Of a stretch of DNA of 64,000 nt, positions 17,164 to 26,355 are shown piece after piece (positions within the stretch are counted from its first letter, which is position 1; each line of letters begins with the position of its first letter). The stretch is from Salinimicrobium xinjiangense DSM 19287 (GTDB lineage Bacteria > Bacteroidota > Bacteroidia > Flavobacteriales > Flavobacteriaceae), in NCBI RefSeq assembly GCF_000423585.1, contig NZ_AUIG01000023.1, forward strand, positions 23,658 to 87,657, read 5' to 3'. The notes beneath the pieces are model-generated. The model did no database searches and was not told where the DNA came from. It saw nothing but the letters and a program-made list of their open reading frames with translations. The position numbers were made by a program, and so were the translations under genes.

Positions 17164-19590
17164 TTATCTAAGCTCGGCTCCCAATTGCTTTTCCAGGTTT
17201 TGCTGAAGCTTATTCATGATCTTGTCAATTTGCTTATCTGTAAGCGTCTTTTTTTCATCCCGAAGAATAAAGCTTACGGCATAACTCTTTTTGCCCTGTG
17301 GCAGGTTTGCACCTTCATATACATCAAAAAGGTTTACCTCTTTTAAAATATCCTTTTCAGTGCGGAATGCAATGTCATATATCTCTTCGAATTTAACCTC
17401 ATTCTCAAGCAGTAGTGCAAAATCTCTTCGTACTGACTGGAATTTGGAAATCTCAGTGAATTTATTCTGTTGATTGCGGGAAGTTTCCACTACCAGGTCC
17501 CAATTGAAATCGGCATATAATACTTCCTGCCCGATATCAAAATTCTTTAGGATCTTCTTTTTAACCACTCCAAATTCAACCAGCCGTGTCTTATTGAAAC
17601 TCAGGGAAACACCTTCAGAAAAAATGTCATTTTTGACAGGTGAGGTCTTTAAATTCCTAATCCCAAGTCTTTCAAGCACACTGGTTACTACTCCTTTTAG
17701 GTAAAAGAAATCCCCCGGCTTATTCGCAGCAGTCCACGCTTCCCGGCTACGGTTTCCGGAAATAAAAATGGAAAGATGTTTGTTTTCCTGCCTTCCACCC
17801 GAATAGTTATGATAAGTTTTTCCAAATTCAAAGAATTTAAGATCAGAGCGTTTTCTGTTGAGGTTATAACTTACTGCTTCCAGTCCAGAGAACAACAGAG
17901 ACTGCCTTAGAACAGAGAGTTCCTGGCTTAGGGGATTGAGCATCTTTACAGCCTGCTCTTCCTTTAAATTTTCGCTTAGACCCAAATGTGCCGGACTGGT
18001 AAGAGAGTTGGCCATAGTTTCGAAAAACCCTTGTCCCACAAGTTGTCCTGCTATTAAATTCTGAATTTTATAATCTTCAAACCTTCCGGAGTTTGCTACA
18101 GATGCATTGATCTTTTCCCCAAACTCTATATTGTTGTAACCGTAAACTCTTAAGATCTCTTCAATTACATCTGCTTCTCTTTTGACGTCTACACGATAAG
18201 CCGGAATGGTTAATCCCATTCCCGTTTCGGTAACATTATTCACTCTTATTTCCAGAGAGGCAAGAATAGATTTAATAGTCTCCTTAGAAAGATTTTGCCC
18301 GATGAGGGTATTGATCTTGTCAAAGGTGAGAAATACAGGAAAATCCTCAATCTTCTTGGGATAGTAATCATCGATATCACTCGCAACACTTCCACCAGCC
18401 AGTTCCTGAATAAGCAGCACTGCGCGTTTTAAAGCATATTCTGTGATATTTGGATCAATGCCTCTTTCATATCTAAAGGATGCATCGGTATTCAGGCCGT
18501 GCCGTTTGGCTGTTTTTCTTACGGTCACAGGATTAAAGTAGGCACTTTCTATAAACAGGCTTTTAGTTCCTGAAGTTACTCCGCTTCCAATTCCTCCAAA
18601 AACTCCGGCAATAGCAAGAGGCTTCTCTGCATCACAGATCATAAGATCCTCTTCATGGAGTTCACGTTCCACGTCGTCAAGACTTGTAAATTTCGTTCCT
18701 GCAGGTAACGTCTTAACGTTAATTTCATTACCAGTAATCCTGTCGGCATCAAAGGCGTGGAGTGGCTGCCCCAACTCGTGCATTACGTAGTTGGTAATAT
18801 CCACCACATTGTTTTTTGGTGTTATACCTATAGCCTTAAGCCTATTCTGTAACCATTTAGGGGATTCAGCAATTTCTACTCCTGTAATGGTAACTCCGCA
18901 GTAGCGAGGCGCCATTTCGGGGTTATGGATCTTAACCGGAATTCTTTTGCTGCGGCTGTCCACATGGAAACTACTAACAGAAGGGGTGATCAATTCTTGA
19001 TTTTCTCCCTGTTGCTGTAGACCGGCTTTTAAATCACGGGCAACACCCCAGTGGCTCATAGCATCTGCCCTGTTAGGCGTAAGTCCAATTTCGAAGACAT
19101 GGTCATCTTCAATTTCAAAAAGATCGGCTGCCGGAGTTCCGGGAGTGAGATCGCTATCCAGTACCATAATGCCTTCATGGCTTTGCCCCAGGCCAAGTTC
19201 ATCTTCAGCGCAGATCATCCCATGACTGCTTTCCCCGCGAATCTTACTTTTTTTGATCTCCCAGGGAGAGCCTTTTTCATCATATAAGGTCGTGCCCACA
19301 GTTGCAACAGGTACTTTTTGTCCCGCAGCAACATTTGGAGCTCCACAAACGATCTGCACAGGTTCTCCGTTTCCGAGGTTCACTGTGGTCACTTTAAGCC
19401 GATCTGCATTAGGATGCCGTTCGCAGGTGAGCACTTCCCCCACAATAATTCCGCGAAGGCTTCCTTTTACACTTTGAAATTCCTGAATGCCTTCAACTTC
19501 AAGTCCCAGATCTGTAAGCAATTCTCCCGTTTCTTTGGGACTGCGGCTGACTTTAATGAACTGTCTAAGCCAGTTATATGAAATTTTCAT
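17164..19590 (-). CDS. pheT: Phenylalanine--tRNA ligase beta subunit
   Basis: An 808-residue subunit of the alpha2-beta2 PheRS. MKISYNWLRQFI is the classic start. A tRNA-binding (EMAP-II-like) domain covers about 40-150, followed by the B3/B4 editing domain, the B5 domain (about 400-475), the catalytic-like core and the C-terminal FDX-ACB anticodon-binding domain (about 715-808). Normal length. The start at 19590 is preferred to an in-frame ATG 72 bp upstream, since a TATCTTTG promoter element lies between them and the upstream codons do not match the family. pheS is not adjacent, as is usual in Bacteroidota. Confidence 0.97.
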   Translation of the reverse strand: MKISYNWLRQFIKVSRSPKETGELLTDLGLEVEGIQEFQSVKGSLRGIIVGEVLTCERHPNADRLKVTTVNLGNGEPVQIVCGAPNVAAGQKVPVATVGTTLYDEKGSPWEIKKSKIRGESSHGMICAEDELGLGQSHEGIMVLDSDLTPGTPAADLFEIEDDHVFEIGLTPNRADAMSHWGVARDLKAGLQQQGENQELITPSVSSFHVDSRSKRIPVKIHNPEMAPRYCGVTITGVEIAESPKWLQNRLKAIGITPKNNVVDITNYVMHELGQPLHAFDADRITGNEINVKTLPAGTKFTSLDDVERELHEEDLMICDAEKPLAIAGVFGGIGSGVTSGTKSLFIESAYFNPVTVRKTAKRHGLNTDASFRYERGIDPNITEYALKRAVLLIQELAGGSVASDIDDYYPKKIEDFPVFLTFDKINTLIGQNLSKETIKSILASLEIRVNNVTETGMGLTIPAYRVDVKREADVIEEILRVYGYNNIEFGEKINASVANSGRFEDYKIQNLIAGQLVGQGFFETMANSLTSPAHLGLSENLKEEQAVKMLNPLSQELSVLRQSLLFSGLEAVSYNLNRKRSDLKFFEFGKTYHNYSGGRQENKHLSIFISGNRSREAWTAANKPGDFFYLKGVVTSVLERLGIRNLKTSPVKNDIFSEGVSLSFNKTRLVEFGVVKKKILKNFDIGQEVLYADFNWDLVVETSRNQQNKFTEISKFQSVRRDFALLLENEVKFEEIYDIAFRTEKDILKEVNLFDVYEGANLPQGKKSYAVSFILRDEKKTLTDKQIDKIMNKLQQNLEKQLGAELR

Positions 19591-19610
19591 TGAATCAAAT
19601 TTTCCAGCCG

Positions 19611-19618
19611 CAAAGATA
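19611..19618 (-). promoter_or_regulatory. -7 element of the pheT promoter
   Basis: Minus-strand TATCTTTG fits TAnnTTTG, 21 bp before the chosen pheT start. No TTG is found at the expected -33 position. Confidence 0.5.
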
Positions 19619-19647
19619 GTATTACGAATGGTTTTAGCATAATAAAA

Positions 19648-19675
19648 AAGGAAGGAGAACAAATCCTCCTTCCTT
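19648..19675 (-). terminator. Terminator of the TPR/lipocalin-like gene
   Basis: 10-bp perfect stem AAGGAAGGAG / CTCCTTCCTT with an 8-nt loop; on the minus strand it is followed by TTTTTATT. It lies 20 bp after the stop of the gene at 19696-20607. Confidence 0.8.
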
Positions 19676-19695
19676 GGGTATGAACAAAAATACGT

Positions 19696-20607
19696 TTATT
19701 TGGTCATGTTCATTGCATAAACCCGTTGCCATTGATCACTATCATCTTTTTCAAAGATGACCCAATCCATTTCACTGTCTGAGATTTTCTTTATTTCATG
19801 TTTTAAGTCTAATTTCTTTCCTTCCATAGTGGTGTAAGAATCTGTAAATTCATAATGATTATCACCCGCAGGTTTCATTTTCATGTGGGAAACCTCTATG
19901 CCTCTTAACCTGTTTGGATTAAAATAGGCTACGTCAAATTCGTCATCAATTGCATCATAGGTAATGATCCTTATCCCATCAGGTTCGTTCTGCTCGTTAT
20001 AGTGATGAAGAAAAATAGAATTAGTTTCTTCATTGAATTCAATTTTATCTTTTCCCTTCATTTTTTGGACTTCCTTACCATTTTCATAGGCTGTGGCATC
20101 TATATTCCAGTCTCCAAGAAGAAAATCCATTTGTTTGTGCTTCTTGTCGATCTTTGCCATTTTACTTCTGGTTTGAGGGTATAGAGAGTTCTTTTCCCAC
20201 TCATCTTTGGAATCCTTAGAAATCTCAGCCGACTTTTTAAAGTATTCTTTAGCTTCTTTCTCGTTTCCTTTTTTAACCAGGTAATCACCGTAAGAGTCAT
20301 AGGGATTGGCTGCTTTTGGATACTCCTCCATATTAAGTCGAAATATCCTCTCTGCGGCATCGAGATCTTCGTCCTCATTCATGATCCGGTATGCTACTGC
20401 ATTCAATTCTGCCTGTGATAATTCGTAGTCGCCTTTTTTCTTATGCTCCCGGTATTTAGCTATGGCATTTTCTACTCCATTGGACTTATATGCCGTGTAG
20501 ATGTCTTCCTGTATGGAAGTGCTTGTTTTTTCCTGCGCATATCCTCCTGCAACAAACAGGATAAGCAGCAGAATAGTGGATGCGGTGGTAAATACTTTCT
20601 TTCTCAT
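19696..20607 (-). CDS. Exported TPR protein with lipocalin-like C-terminal domain
   Basis: A 303-residue secreted protein: signal peptide about 1-24 ending GGYAQ. Residues about 30-150 contain two to three helical TPR-like pairs (ANPYDSYGDYLVKKGNEKEAKEYFKKSAEIS is the clearest). After a linker with KHKQMDFLLGDW, the C-terminal half is a beta-rich domain of the DUF1579/lipocalin-like kind (FLLGDWNIDA, then repeated strands to WVIFEKDDSDQWQRVY). The combination resembles Bacteroidota proteins in which TPRs are followed by a small ligand-binding barrel. Function unknown. Single gene with its own terminator. Confidence 0.7.
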   Translation of the reverse strand: MRKKVFTTASTILLLILFVAGGYAQEKTSTSIQEDIYTAYKSNGVENAIAKYREHKKKGDYELSQAELNAVAYRIMNEDEDLDAAERIFRLNMEEYPKAANPYDSYGDYLVKKGNEKEAKEYFKKSAEISKDSKDEWEKNSLYPQTRSKMAKIDKKHKQMDFLLGDWNIDATAYENGKEVQKMKGKDKIEFNEETNSIFLHHYNEQNEPDGIRIITYDAIDDEFDVAYFNPNRLRGIEVSHMKMKPAGDNHYEFTDSYTTMEGKKLDLKHEIKKISDSEMDWVIFEKDDSDQWQRVYAMNMTK

Positions 20608-20715
20608 AACTTCCTAAATTTTAACTTATTACATTTTAAATTTACTGAATTTTAAGATGTTTGTTATTAGAAAATCATATAAGTATTTAAAAACGGGGGA
20701 AAACCCTTAAATGAA

Positions 20716-20749
20716 AAAAGGCCCCGGAGTGGGGCCTTTTCATTTTTTA
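20716..20749 (-). terminator. Terminator downstream of the 265-aa lipoprotein gene
   Basis: Stem AAAAGGCCCC / GGGGCCTTTT with loop GGAGT; A/T-rich on both sides, so it works on the minus strand for the gene ending at 20761. Confidence 0.75.
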
Positions 20750-20760
20750 AAAGGTCTCAG

Positions 20761-21558
20761 TTATTGGCATTCTATTTCCTCTGTTGATCCAAGAGTAACT
20801 TCTTCATCATCAATTTTTCTTTTGGCTGACCAGTCACCTATGCCGTTACCTCCGGTAAACTCAATTGTAATGGTGACCACTTGGCAAGCTCCTACATATC
20901 CTTCCCACCTAGTTACAGAAGACTCACTGTTCAGAACTGAGGGATGATCTAAATTGCGAGTTAATACGTCGTCACTAGTAGCATTTGTTATGGAAGTCCC
21001 ATTAGTAAGACCACCCTGAATAACTATAGGTCCCTCTTCTTCAGCTGTAAAGGTAAGGGTCAAGAGTCCATTTTCTTCACAGGAAAAATCTGCAATAAGT
21101 TCATTTGTGCAACCACAATTGTCTACAGTCACAGAAAACTGGGTTGTCCCCCCACTTCCGATCTTATACTGCAGATGATAAGTTCCCGCTTGGTCGAAAG
21201 TATAATTTACGTCGACAGGTCCAGCTCCTGGGTATTGTGTATTGATAACATCATAATAGTAACTCTCCTCTACTTCTGTTGTTTGCGGATCATCACCTTC
21301 AACTAAAAGTTGCAGGAAAATATGAGTTGCCTGCTCTTTTCCTTGAGGATTTGTGTTTTGAGGAAAATTAAAAGTAAAAGTTGCTTCCTCACCCGCACAA
21401 AAGGATTCAGGGATATCAAATGACTCTCCTGCGTTCTGAACTGTAGATTTGTTCTTTCCGGTTACAGCAGCATCTAAAGATGTAAGTTCATCCTGAATGG
21501 GCTCTGCACTACAAGCTGCCAATGTCGCAGCTACAAATAATAAATAAATTTTTTTCAT
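20761..21558 (-). CDS. Secreted lipoprotein of unknown function
   Basis: A 265-residue lipoprotein, lipobox LAAC (Cys16). The mature protein is acidic and beta-rich, with two domain-like halves. The first has FCAGEEATFTFNFP, then YTFDQAGTYHLQYKIGSGG, like an Ig/PKD-type beta sandwich. The second follows NCGCTNELIADFSCEENG and contains a TFTAEEEGPIVIQGG strand set. Five cysteines after the lipid anchor could form disulfides. No enzyme motif is seen. It is probably displayed on the cell surface, but this is inference from composition. Own terminator downstream and a long AT-rich upstream region. Confidence 0.65.
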   Translation of the reverse strand: MKKIYLLFVAATLAACSAEPIQDELTSLDAAVTGKNKSTVQNAGESFDIPESFCAGEEATFTFNFPQNTNPQGKEQATHIFLQLLVEGDDPQTTEVEESYYYDVINTQYPGAGPVDVNYTFDQAGTYHLQYKIGSGGTTQFSVTVDNCGCTNELIADFSCEENGLLTLTFTAEEEGPIVIQGGLTNGTSITNATSDDVLTRNLDHPSVLNSESSVTRWEGYVGACQVVTITIEFTGGNGIGDWSAKRKIDDEEVTLGSTEEIECQ

Positions 21559-21671
21559 AATAATTGGTAGTTTTGGTTAAATTAGAAAGCTAATCTAAGC
21601 CAAAAAACCCTTCGCAAATCACTGGGAACCAGTTATTCGACAAGATTGTAAGAATAATCGACGTGTGGGGA

Positions 21672-23777
21672 TTAACTGATATAATTCCAGATGTTTTTCT
21701 CCTTCACCAATTGGGAATAGGTGAATTTCACTACCCGGTTTTTCTCCATTTCCAGGTTGGGATCTTCTTTCAGGAGTTGTAGTGCGTAGTATCTGGCCGT
21801 TTTAAGAATGTCATTATCTTTTACAATATCGGCAATCTTGAGATTGAGGATTCCGCTTTGTTGGGTGCCCATAAGATCACCGGGGCCGCGGAGTTTCAGG
21901 TCTACTTCCGCGATCTCGAATCCGTCGCTGGTCCGGACCATGGTCTCCAATCGGGTCTTGCTGTCATTTGACAATTTATGCCCTGTCATAAGGATGCAAT
22001 AACTTTGTTCGGCACCACGGCCTACACGGCCTCTCAACTGGTGCAGCTGGGAAAGGCCAAAGCGCTCGGCACTCTCTATGATCATGACGCTGGCATTGGG
22101 GACATTTACTCCAACCTCGATCACGGTAGTAGCCACCATGATCTGGGTCTCCCCCTTTACAAACCTGTCCATTTCGTAATCTTTATCGGCAGGTTTCATT
22201 TGCCCATGAACAATAGAGATCTGGAATTCGGGCATCGGAAATTCCCGGGCTATACTTTCATAGCCGTCCATCAGGTCCTTGTAATCCAGGGCTTCAGACT
22301 CCTGAATTAGTGGATATACTACATATACCTGTCTTCCTTTCTTGATTTCGTCCCGAATGAACTTAAATACTTTTAACCTGTTACTGTCATACCTATGAAC
22401 AGTTCTGATCTCCTTTCTTCCCGGCGGCAGTTCGTCAATTACCGAAACATCCAGGTCTCCGTACAGGCTCATCGCTAATGTTCTGGGAATAGGGGTGGCG
22501 GTCATCACCAGTACATGTGGTGGCAAATGGTTTTTCTTCCACAGCCGGGCTCGCTGAGCTACTCCAAACCGATGCTGTTCATCTATAATGGCCAGTCCCA
22601 AATTGCTGAATTTAACCTTTTCCTCTAACAGGGCGTGGGTTCCAATCAATAAATGAAGTTCGCCGCTTTCTAAAGCTGCATGAATTTCTCTTCTTTCTGA
22701 GGTCTTTGTAGAACCTGTCAACAGGCGGACCTTGATGCCCAAATCGTTCACCAGTTCTGAAATTCCGTTATAGTGCTGTATTGCAAGGATCTCTGTAGGA
22801 GCCATAAGACAAGCCTGAAATCCGTTGTCTAACGCGAGCAAAACGCTCATTAAAGCCACAATGGTCTTTCCCGAACCTACGTCTCCCTGTAACAGCCGGT
22901 TCATTTGGGCACCGGTGCCAAGGTCGTGTCTTATTTCCTTTATTACTCTTTTTTGCGCATTGGTCAACTCAAAAGGAAGATGATTTTCGTAAAAGTCACT
23001 GAAGTGGGAACCTACGGCTTCAAAAAGAAATCCTTTGATCTTTTGCTTCCGGATGAGGTTTTTCATCAAAAGCTGCAGCTGAATGTAGAAAAGCTCTTCA
23101 AATTTTAATCTGAATTCCGCTTTTGCCAGCAGCTCCTGGTTCTTTGGAAAATGTGCATTAAAAAGGGCTTCAGCTTTGGGTAAAAGATGCAACTCTTCCC
23201 TCAAACCTTCCGGCAGGGGATCTATGAATTTCCCCCCACTTTCAGAAAAAAGTTGCTGTACACACCGACTAATTACCCGGTTTGTAATTCCGGATTTTCC
23301 GAGTTTTTCCGTAGAAGGATAAACAGGTTGCATTGCCGGACGCAGGCTTTTTTTATACTCCTCTACCAGCTCCATCTCCGGATGCGGCATACTAAAGAGC
23401 CCGTTGTACCAGCTGGTCTTTCCGAAGATAATATAAGGAGTGTTGATCTTAAGGTTTTCGCGGATCCATTTTTGTCCCCGAAACCATACCAGTTCCATTT
23501 TGCCTGTATCATCCACAAAGTCAGCCACCAGGCGCTTGCCTTTCTTCTGCTCCACAGTTCGCAGGTGTACGATCTTACCTACAACCTGTACTTCAGCAGA
23601 ATTGCGCTCCAGTTGCGCGATCTTATAAAAACGGGTTTTATCCAGGTATCGATTGGGAAAAAAGTTAAGCAGGTCGCCATAGGTGTGGACTCCAATTTCC
23701 TTGCGCAGAATATCTGCCCGGTTGGGCCCAATACCTTTGAGGTAATCAATGGGTGTCTGCAGCAGGTTGGGATTCAT
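21672..23777 (-). CDS. recG: ATP-dependent DNA helicase RecG
   Basis: A 701-residue branch-migration helicase. The N-terminal wedge/OB domain spans about 60-130. Superfamily 2 helicase motifs follow: Walker A GDVGSGKT (298-305), DEQH in IDEQHRFG, TATPIPRTLA, VHGQMKP and the QLRGRVGRG motif VI. It remodels stalled replication forks and Holliday junctions. Length and order match RecG. Transcribed alone. Its upstream gap of 76 bp is shared with the divergent M1 peptidase gene. Confidence 0.97.
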   Translation of the reverse strand: MNPNLLQTPIDYLKGIGPNRADILRKEIGVHTYGDLLNFFPNRYLDKTRFYKIAQLERNSAEVQVVGKIVHLRTVEQKKGKRLVADFVDDTGKMELVWFRGQKWIRENLKINTPYIIFGKTSWYNGLFSMPHPEMELVEEYKKSLRPAMQPVYPSTEKLGKSGITNRVISRCVQQLFSESGGKFIDPLPEGLREELHLLPKAEALFNAHFPKNQELLAKAEFRLKFEELFYIQLQLLMKNLIRKQKIKGFLFEAVGSHFSDFYENHLPFELTNAQKRVIKEIRHDLGTGAQMNRLLQGDVGSGKTIVALMSVLLALDNGFQACLMAPTEILAIQHYNGISELVNDLGIKVRLLTGSTKTSERREIHAALESGELHLLIGTHALLEEKVKFSNLGLAIIDEQHRFGVAQRARLWKKNHLPPHVLVMTATPIPRTLAMSLYGDLDVSVIDELPPGRKEIRTVHRYDSNRLKVFKFIRDEIKKGRQVYVVYPLIQESEALDYKDLMDGYESIAREFPMPEFQISIVHGQMKPADKDYEMDRFVKGETQIMVATTVIEVGVNVPNASVMIIESAERFGLSQLHQLRGRVGRGAEQSYCILMTGHKLSNDSKTRLETMVRTSDGFEIAEVDLKLRGPGDLMGTQQSGILNLKIADIVKDNDILKTARYYALQLLKEDPNLEMEKNRVVKFTYSQLVKEKNIWNYIS

Positions 23778-23841
23778 GGAAACGAAGATAAAAAAAAGCC
23801 TTTTAGGAAGCTGAGTTTTTAAAAGTTTGGAACAGGTAACC

Positions 23842-23849
23842 TATATTTG
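23842..23849 (+). promoter_or_regulatory. -7 element of the M1 peptidase promoter, probably leaderless
   Basis: Perfect TATATTTG whose last base is 5 bp before the A of the start codon, the same distance as from box to first base of the SRP RNA. Transcription should therefore begin at the ATG itself. The -33 box is not clear. Confidence 0.5.
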
Positions 23850-23853
23850 AATA

Positions 23854-25887
23854 ATGAAAGCCCACAATTTTTTGACATTTTTGACGCTGTATACCTTAGG
23901 AGTGTCTGCACAGCAAACTTCTGCTGTTGATTTTACTCACCTACGGGCTGAAGTAACGATTGATCCTTTGAAACAAGCAGTTGCAGGTGATCTTCTTTTC
24001 ACTTTCGACGTACTGACAAAAACCGACTCCATTTTTATAGATGCTCAAAAAATGAACTTTTCAGAAGTATTTCTGAACGGAGAAGAAGTGAAGTACGGTA
24101 ACGATGAAAAAAGATTCTGGCTCACCGGAAAATTTTCGCCGGCAAAAGAGCAGCAGCTTAGCATGAGATACACTGCTGAGCCGAAGCAAACCATGTATTT
24201 CATCAGGACCAGTCCGCAGGAAGAGGCAGCGGAATTTCAGGTTTGGACACAGGGGCAGGGGAAAAATACGTCTCACTGGCTTCCCAGCTTCGATGATCCT
24301 GCAGAAAAACTGGAGTTTGATATCGCCTACATTTATCCTTCAGGCAAATGGATTATTGGCAACGGCGAATTAGAGGCACATCAAGAGAGAAAGGATTCTC
24401 TTGCGCTGTGGCAGTTCAACATGGATAAGCCCATGAGCAGTTATCTTGTGGCAATGGCAGCAGGTGATTTCGAGAATGAGACCAGGTATTCGAAAAGCGG
24501 AATTACCATGGAGTTTTATTTTCCTCCGGGTTTAGAGGTAAGGGTAGAACCCACTTACCGACACAGCGAATTTCTTATGGATTTCTTTGAAGAGGAAACA
24601 GGTTTTGCCTATCCCTGGAATAATTACAAGCAGATCCCCGTTCAGGATTTTCTTTATGCGGGGATGGAAAACACCGGCACTACTATTTTTTCAGATATTT
24701 TCCTGATTGACTCCATTGGTTATAATGACCAGAATTATATAAATATTAATGCACATGAATTAGCTCATCAATGGTTCGGGAATCTGATAACAGCTGCTTC
24801 GCCTGAAGATCACTGGCTGCAGGAAGGTTTCGCAACCTATTACGCTCTTCTTGCTGAAAAAGAAATTTTTGGAGATGATTACTACTACCGGAAATTATTC
24901 AAAACGGCCGAAGAGCTCAAACAACTCAGTGACTCAGGTAAAGGACAAGCTTTGGTAGGCCGCAATGGAAGTTCGCTCACCTACTATCAGAAAGGAGCCT
25001 GGGCTCTGCATATTCTCAATGAAACCATTGGAAAATCGGCCTTTGATCTGGGAGTAAAAAATTACCTTGAGAAGTATCAATTCGCTACGGCTTCGACCGC
25101 GCAGTTCTTAGCCGAAATGGAATTGGCAAGTGGAAAAGATCTTTCAGCTTTTGAAAAAAACTGGTTAAGGCAATCTGCTTTCCAGGGAACAGAAGCCCTG
25201 GAATCTCTCAAAAAGTCTCCTTTCATTCAAAAATATTTGGAGCTGGCGGCTGCCAAGCCTTTTCCTGTTTCAGATAAAAGAAATTTGCTGCGGAATGCTT
25301 TTCGTTTTCCGGTGAATGATTACCTGGGGCAGGAAGCGGTATTGCAATTAGCTCTGGAAGATCCTGTTGAGGTGGCCGACCTTTACAAAAAGGCTTTTTC
25401 AAGCGGAAATCTTTTTACCCGGCAGGCTATTGCCTTTTCCTTACAGCAGATTCCGCCGCAATTAAAATCTGAATATGAAGGTTTGCTTAAAGATGATTCT
25501 TATCTCACCCGGGAAATGGCTTTATATAACCTGTGGATGAATTTTCCGGAAGACAGGATGGAATATTTGAACTCACTACAAGGAATTGAAGGTCTGCCCG
25601 ACAAGAATATTGAAACTCTTTGGCTGGCGCTTAGTCTCGCCACAGCCGAAGTTCCTGCTGCGTCAAAAAGGCGATATTTTAAGAAGCTTTCAGAATATAC
25701 AGCACCTTATCAAAAATTCCAGGTAAGAGAAAAGGCTTTTGGCTATTTGTATCAGCTCAATGCTTTTGATGAGAATACAATCCAAAACCTTCAGGAAGCT
25801 ACACTGCATCATAACAGCCGTTTTCGTGCATTTTCACGCGAATTGCTCAAAAAGCTTCAGGAGCAAGGGTTAGTTAGTGGTCAGTGA
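23854..25887 (+). CDS. M1 family zinc aminopeptidase, secreted
   Basis: A 677-residue peptidase with signal peptide (about 1-20, GVSAQ). The M1 core is clear: YAGMEN exopeptidase motif (268-273), zinc site HELAHQWFGN (301-310) with third ligand E324, and a downstream Tyr region (SLTYYQKGAW). A C-terminal HEAT-like helical domain covers about 450-677. It should release N-terminal residues from peptides in the periplasm or outside. The last codons (25873-25887) are made of a 7-bp repeat, so the natural C-terminus may have been changed by repeat growth. Divergent from recG; the start site appears to coincide with the ATG. Confidence 0.93.
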   Translation: MKAHNFLTFLTLYTLGVSAQQTSAVDFTHLRAEVTIDPLKQAVAGDLLFTFDVLTKTDSIFIDAQKMNFSEVFLNGEEVKYGNDEKRFWLTGKFSPAKEQQLSMRYTAEPKQTMYFIRTSPQEEAAEFQVWTQGQGKNTSHWLPSFDDPAEKLEFDIAYIYPSGKWIIGNGELEAHQERKDSLALWQFNMDKPMSSYLVAMAAGDFENETRYSKSGITMEFYFPPGLEVRVEPTYRHSEFLMDFFEEETGFAYPWNNYKQIPVQDFLYAGMENTGTTIFSDIFLIDSIGYNDQNYININAHELAHQWFGNLITAASPEDHWLQEGFATYYALLAEKEIFGDDYYYRKLFKTAEELKQLSDSGKGQALVGRNGSSLTYYQKGAWALHILNETIGKSAFDLGVKNYLEKYQFATASTAQFLAEMELASGKDLSAFEKNWLRQSAFQGTEALESLKKSPFIQKYLELAAAKPFPVSDKRNLLRNAFRFPVNDYLGQEAVLQLALEDPVEVADLYKKAFSSGNLFTRQAIAFSLQQIPPQLKSEYEGLLKDDSYLTREMALYNLWMNFPEDRMEYLNSLQGIEGLPDKNIETLWLALSLATAEVPAASKRRYFKKLSEYTAPYQKFQVREKAFGYLYQLNAFDENTIQNLQEATLHHNSRFRAFSRELLKKLQEQGLVSGQ

Positions 25888-26349
25888 TCGGTGATCAGTG
25901 GTCAGAAGAAGTCTGCAGTGCGCAGTAAGTAGTAGGCAGTATTTCCCGAATTTCCAAATTACAAGCACCAAATTCCAAAAAGAGATTTGAGAATGTGTTG
26001 ATTTGAAAATTTGAGAATGAAAAGAATGAGAAGAATAGGCTGTTTGTTATGATGTCTATTGAAATCTGCGGAAATCAGCGAGATCAGCGGGAAACATCTC
26101 CATACAGTTTTTCTTATAGAGAAAATTTTCCAGATTTCACACTAAGCAAAATAAGAAGAATTAAGAACACAAAGAAATTAATGCACAGTGGAAAGTGGAC
26201 AGAGGGCAGAGGGCAGTTAAAACTCACAACACGGAACACGCAACACGGAACACGCAACGCAACGCGCAACCTGGAACCTGCAACCGCACCTGAAACCCGC
26301 CACCTGCAACCAAACCACAGACCTTAAACTTTGAACTTTAAACCTTGAA
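25873..26349. repeat. Mosaic of 7-bp periodic repeat blocks
   Basis: A 468-bp gap without a gene, filled by several blocks, each made of one 7-bp unit repeated in register. 25873-25907: units of type GTCAGTG/ATCAGTG. 25915-25942: GCAGTAA type. 26187-26221: AGTGGAA and AGAGGGC type. 26228-26281: AACACGG/AACACGC turning into AACCTGC type. 26322-26349: CTTTAAA/CTTTGAA type. Between them are ATTTGAGAATG, GAAATCTGCGG and ATCAGCG word repeats without strict period. No start-to-stop frame in this area looks like a protein; none has a promoter. Confidence 0.85.
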
Positions 26350-26355
26350 CCCGGT

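Noticed and set aside
26049..26327. A 92-codon open frame in the repeat-rich gap
   Set aside because: Its second half is encoded by 7-bp repeats (TRNTQHGTRNATRN-like), there is no promoter and no protein-like composition.
25873..26349. CRISPR array
   Set aside because: Units are only 7 bp, contiguous and without spacers of constant length, and no cas gene is nearby.
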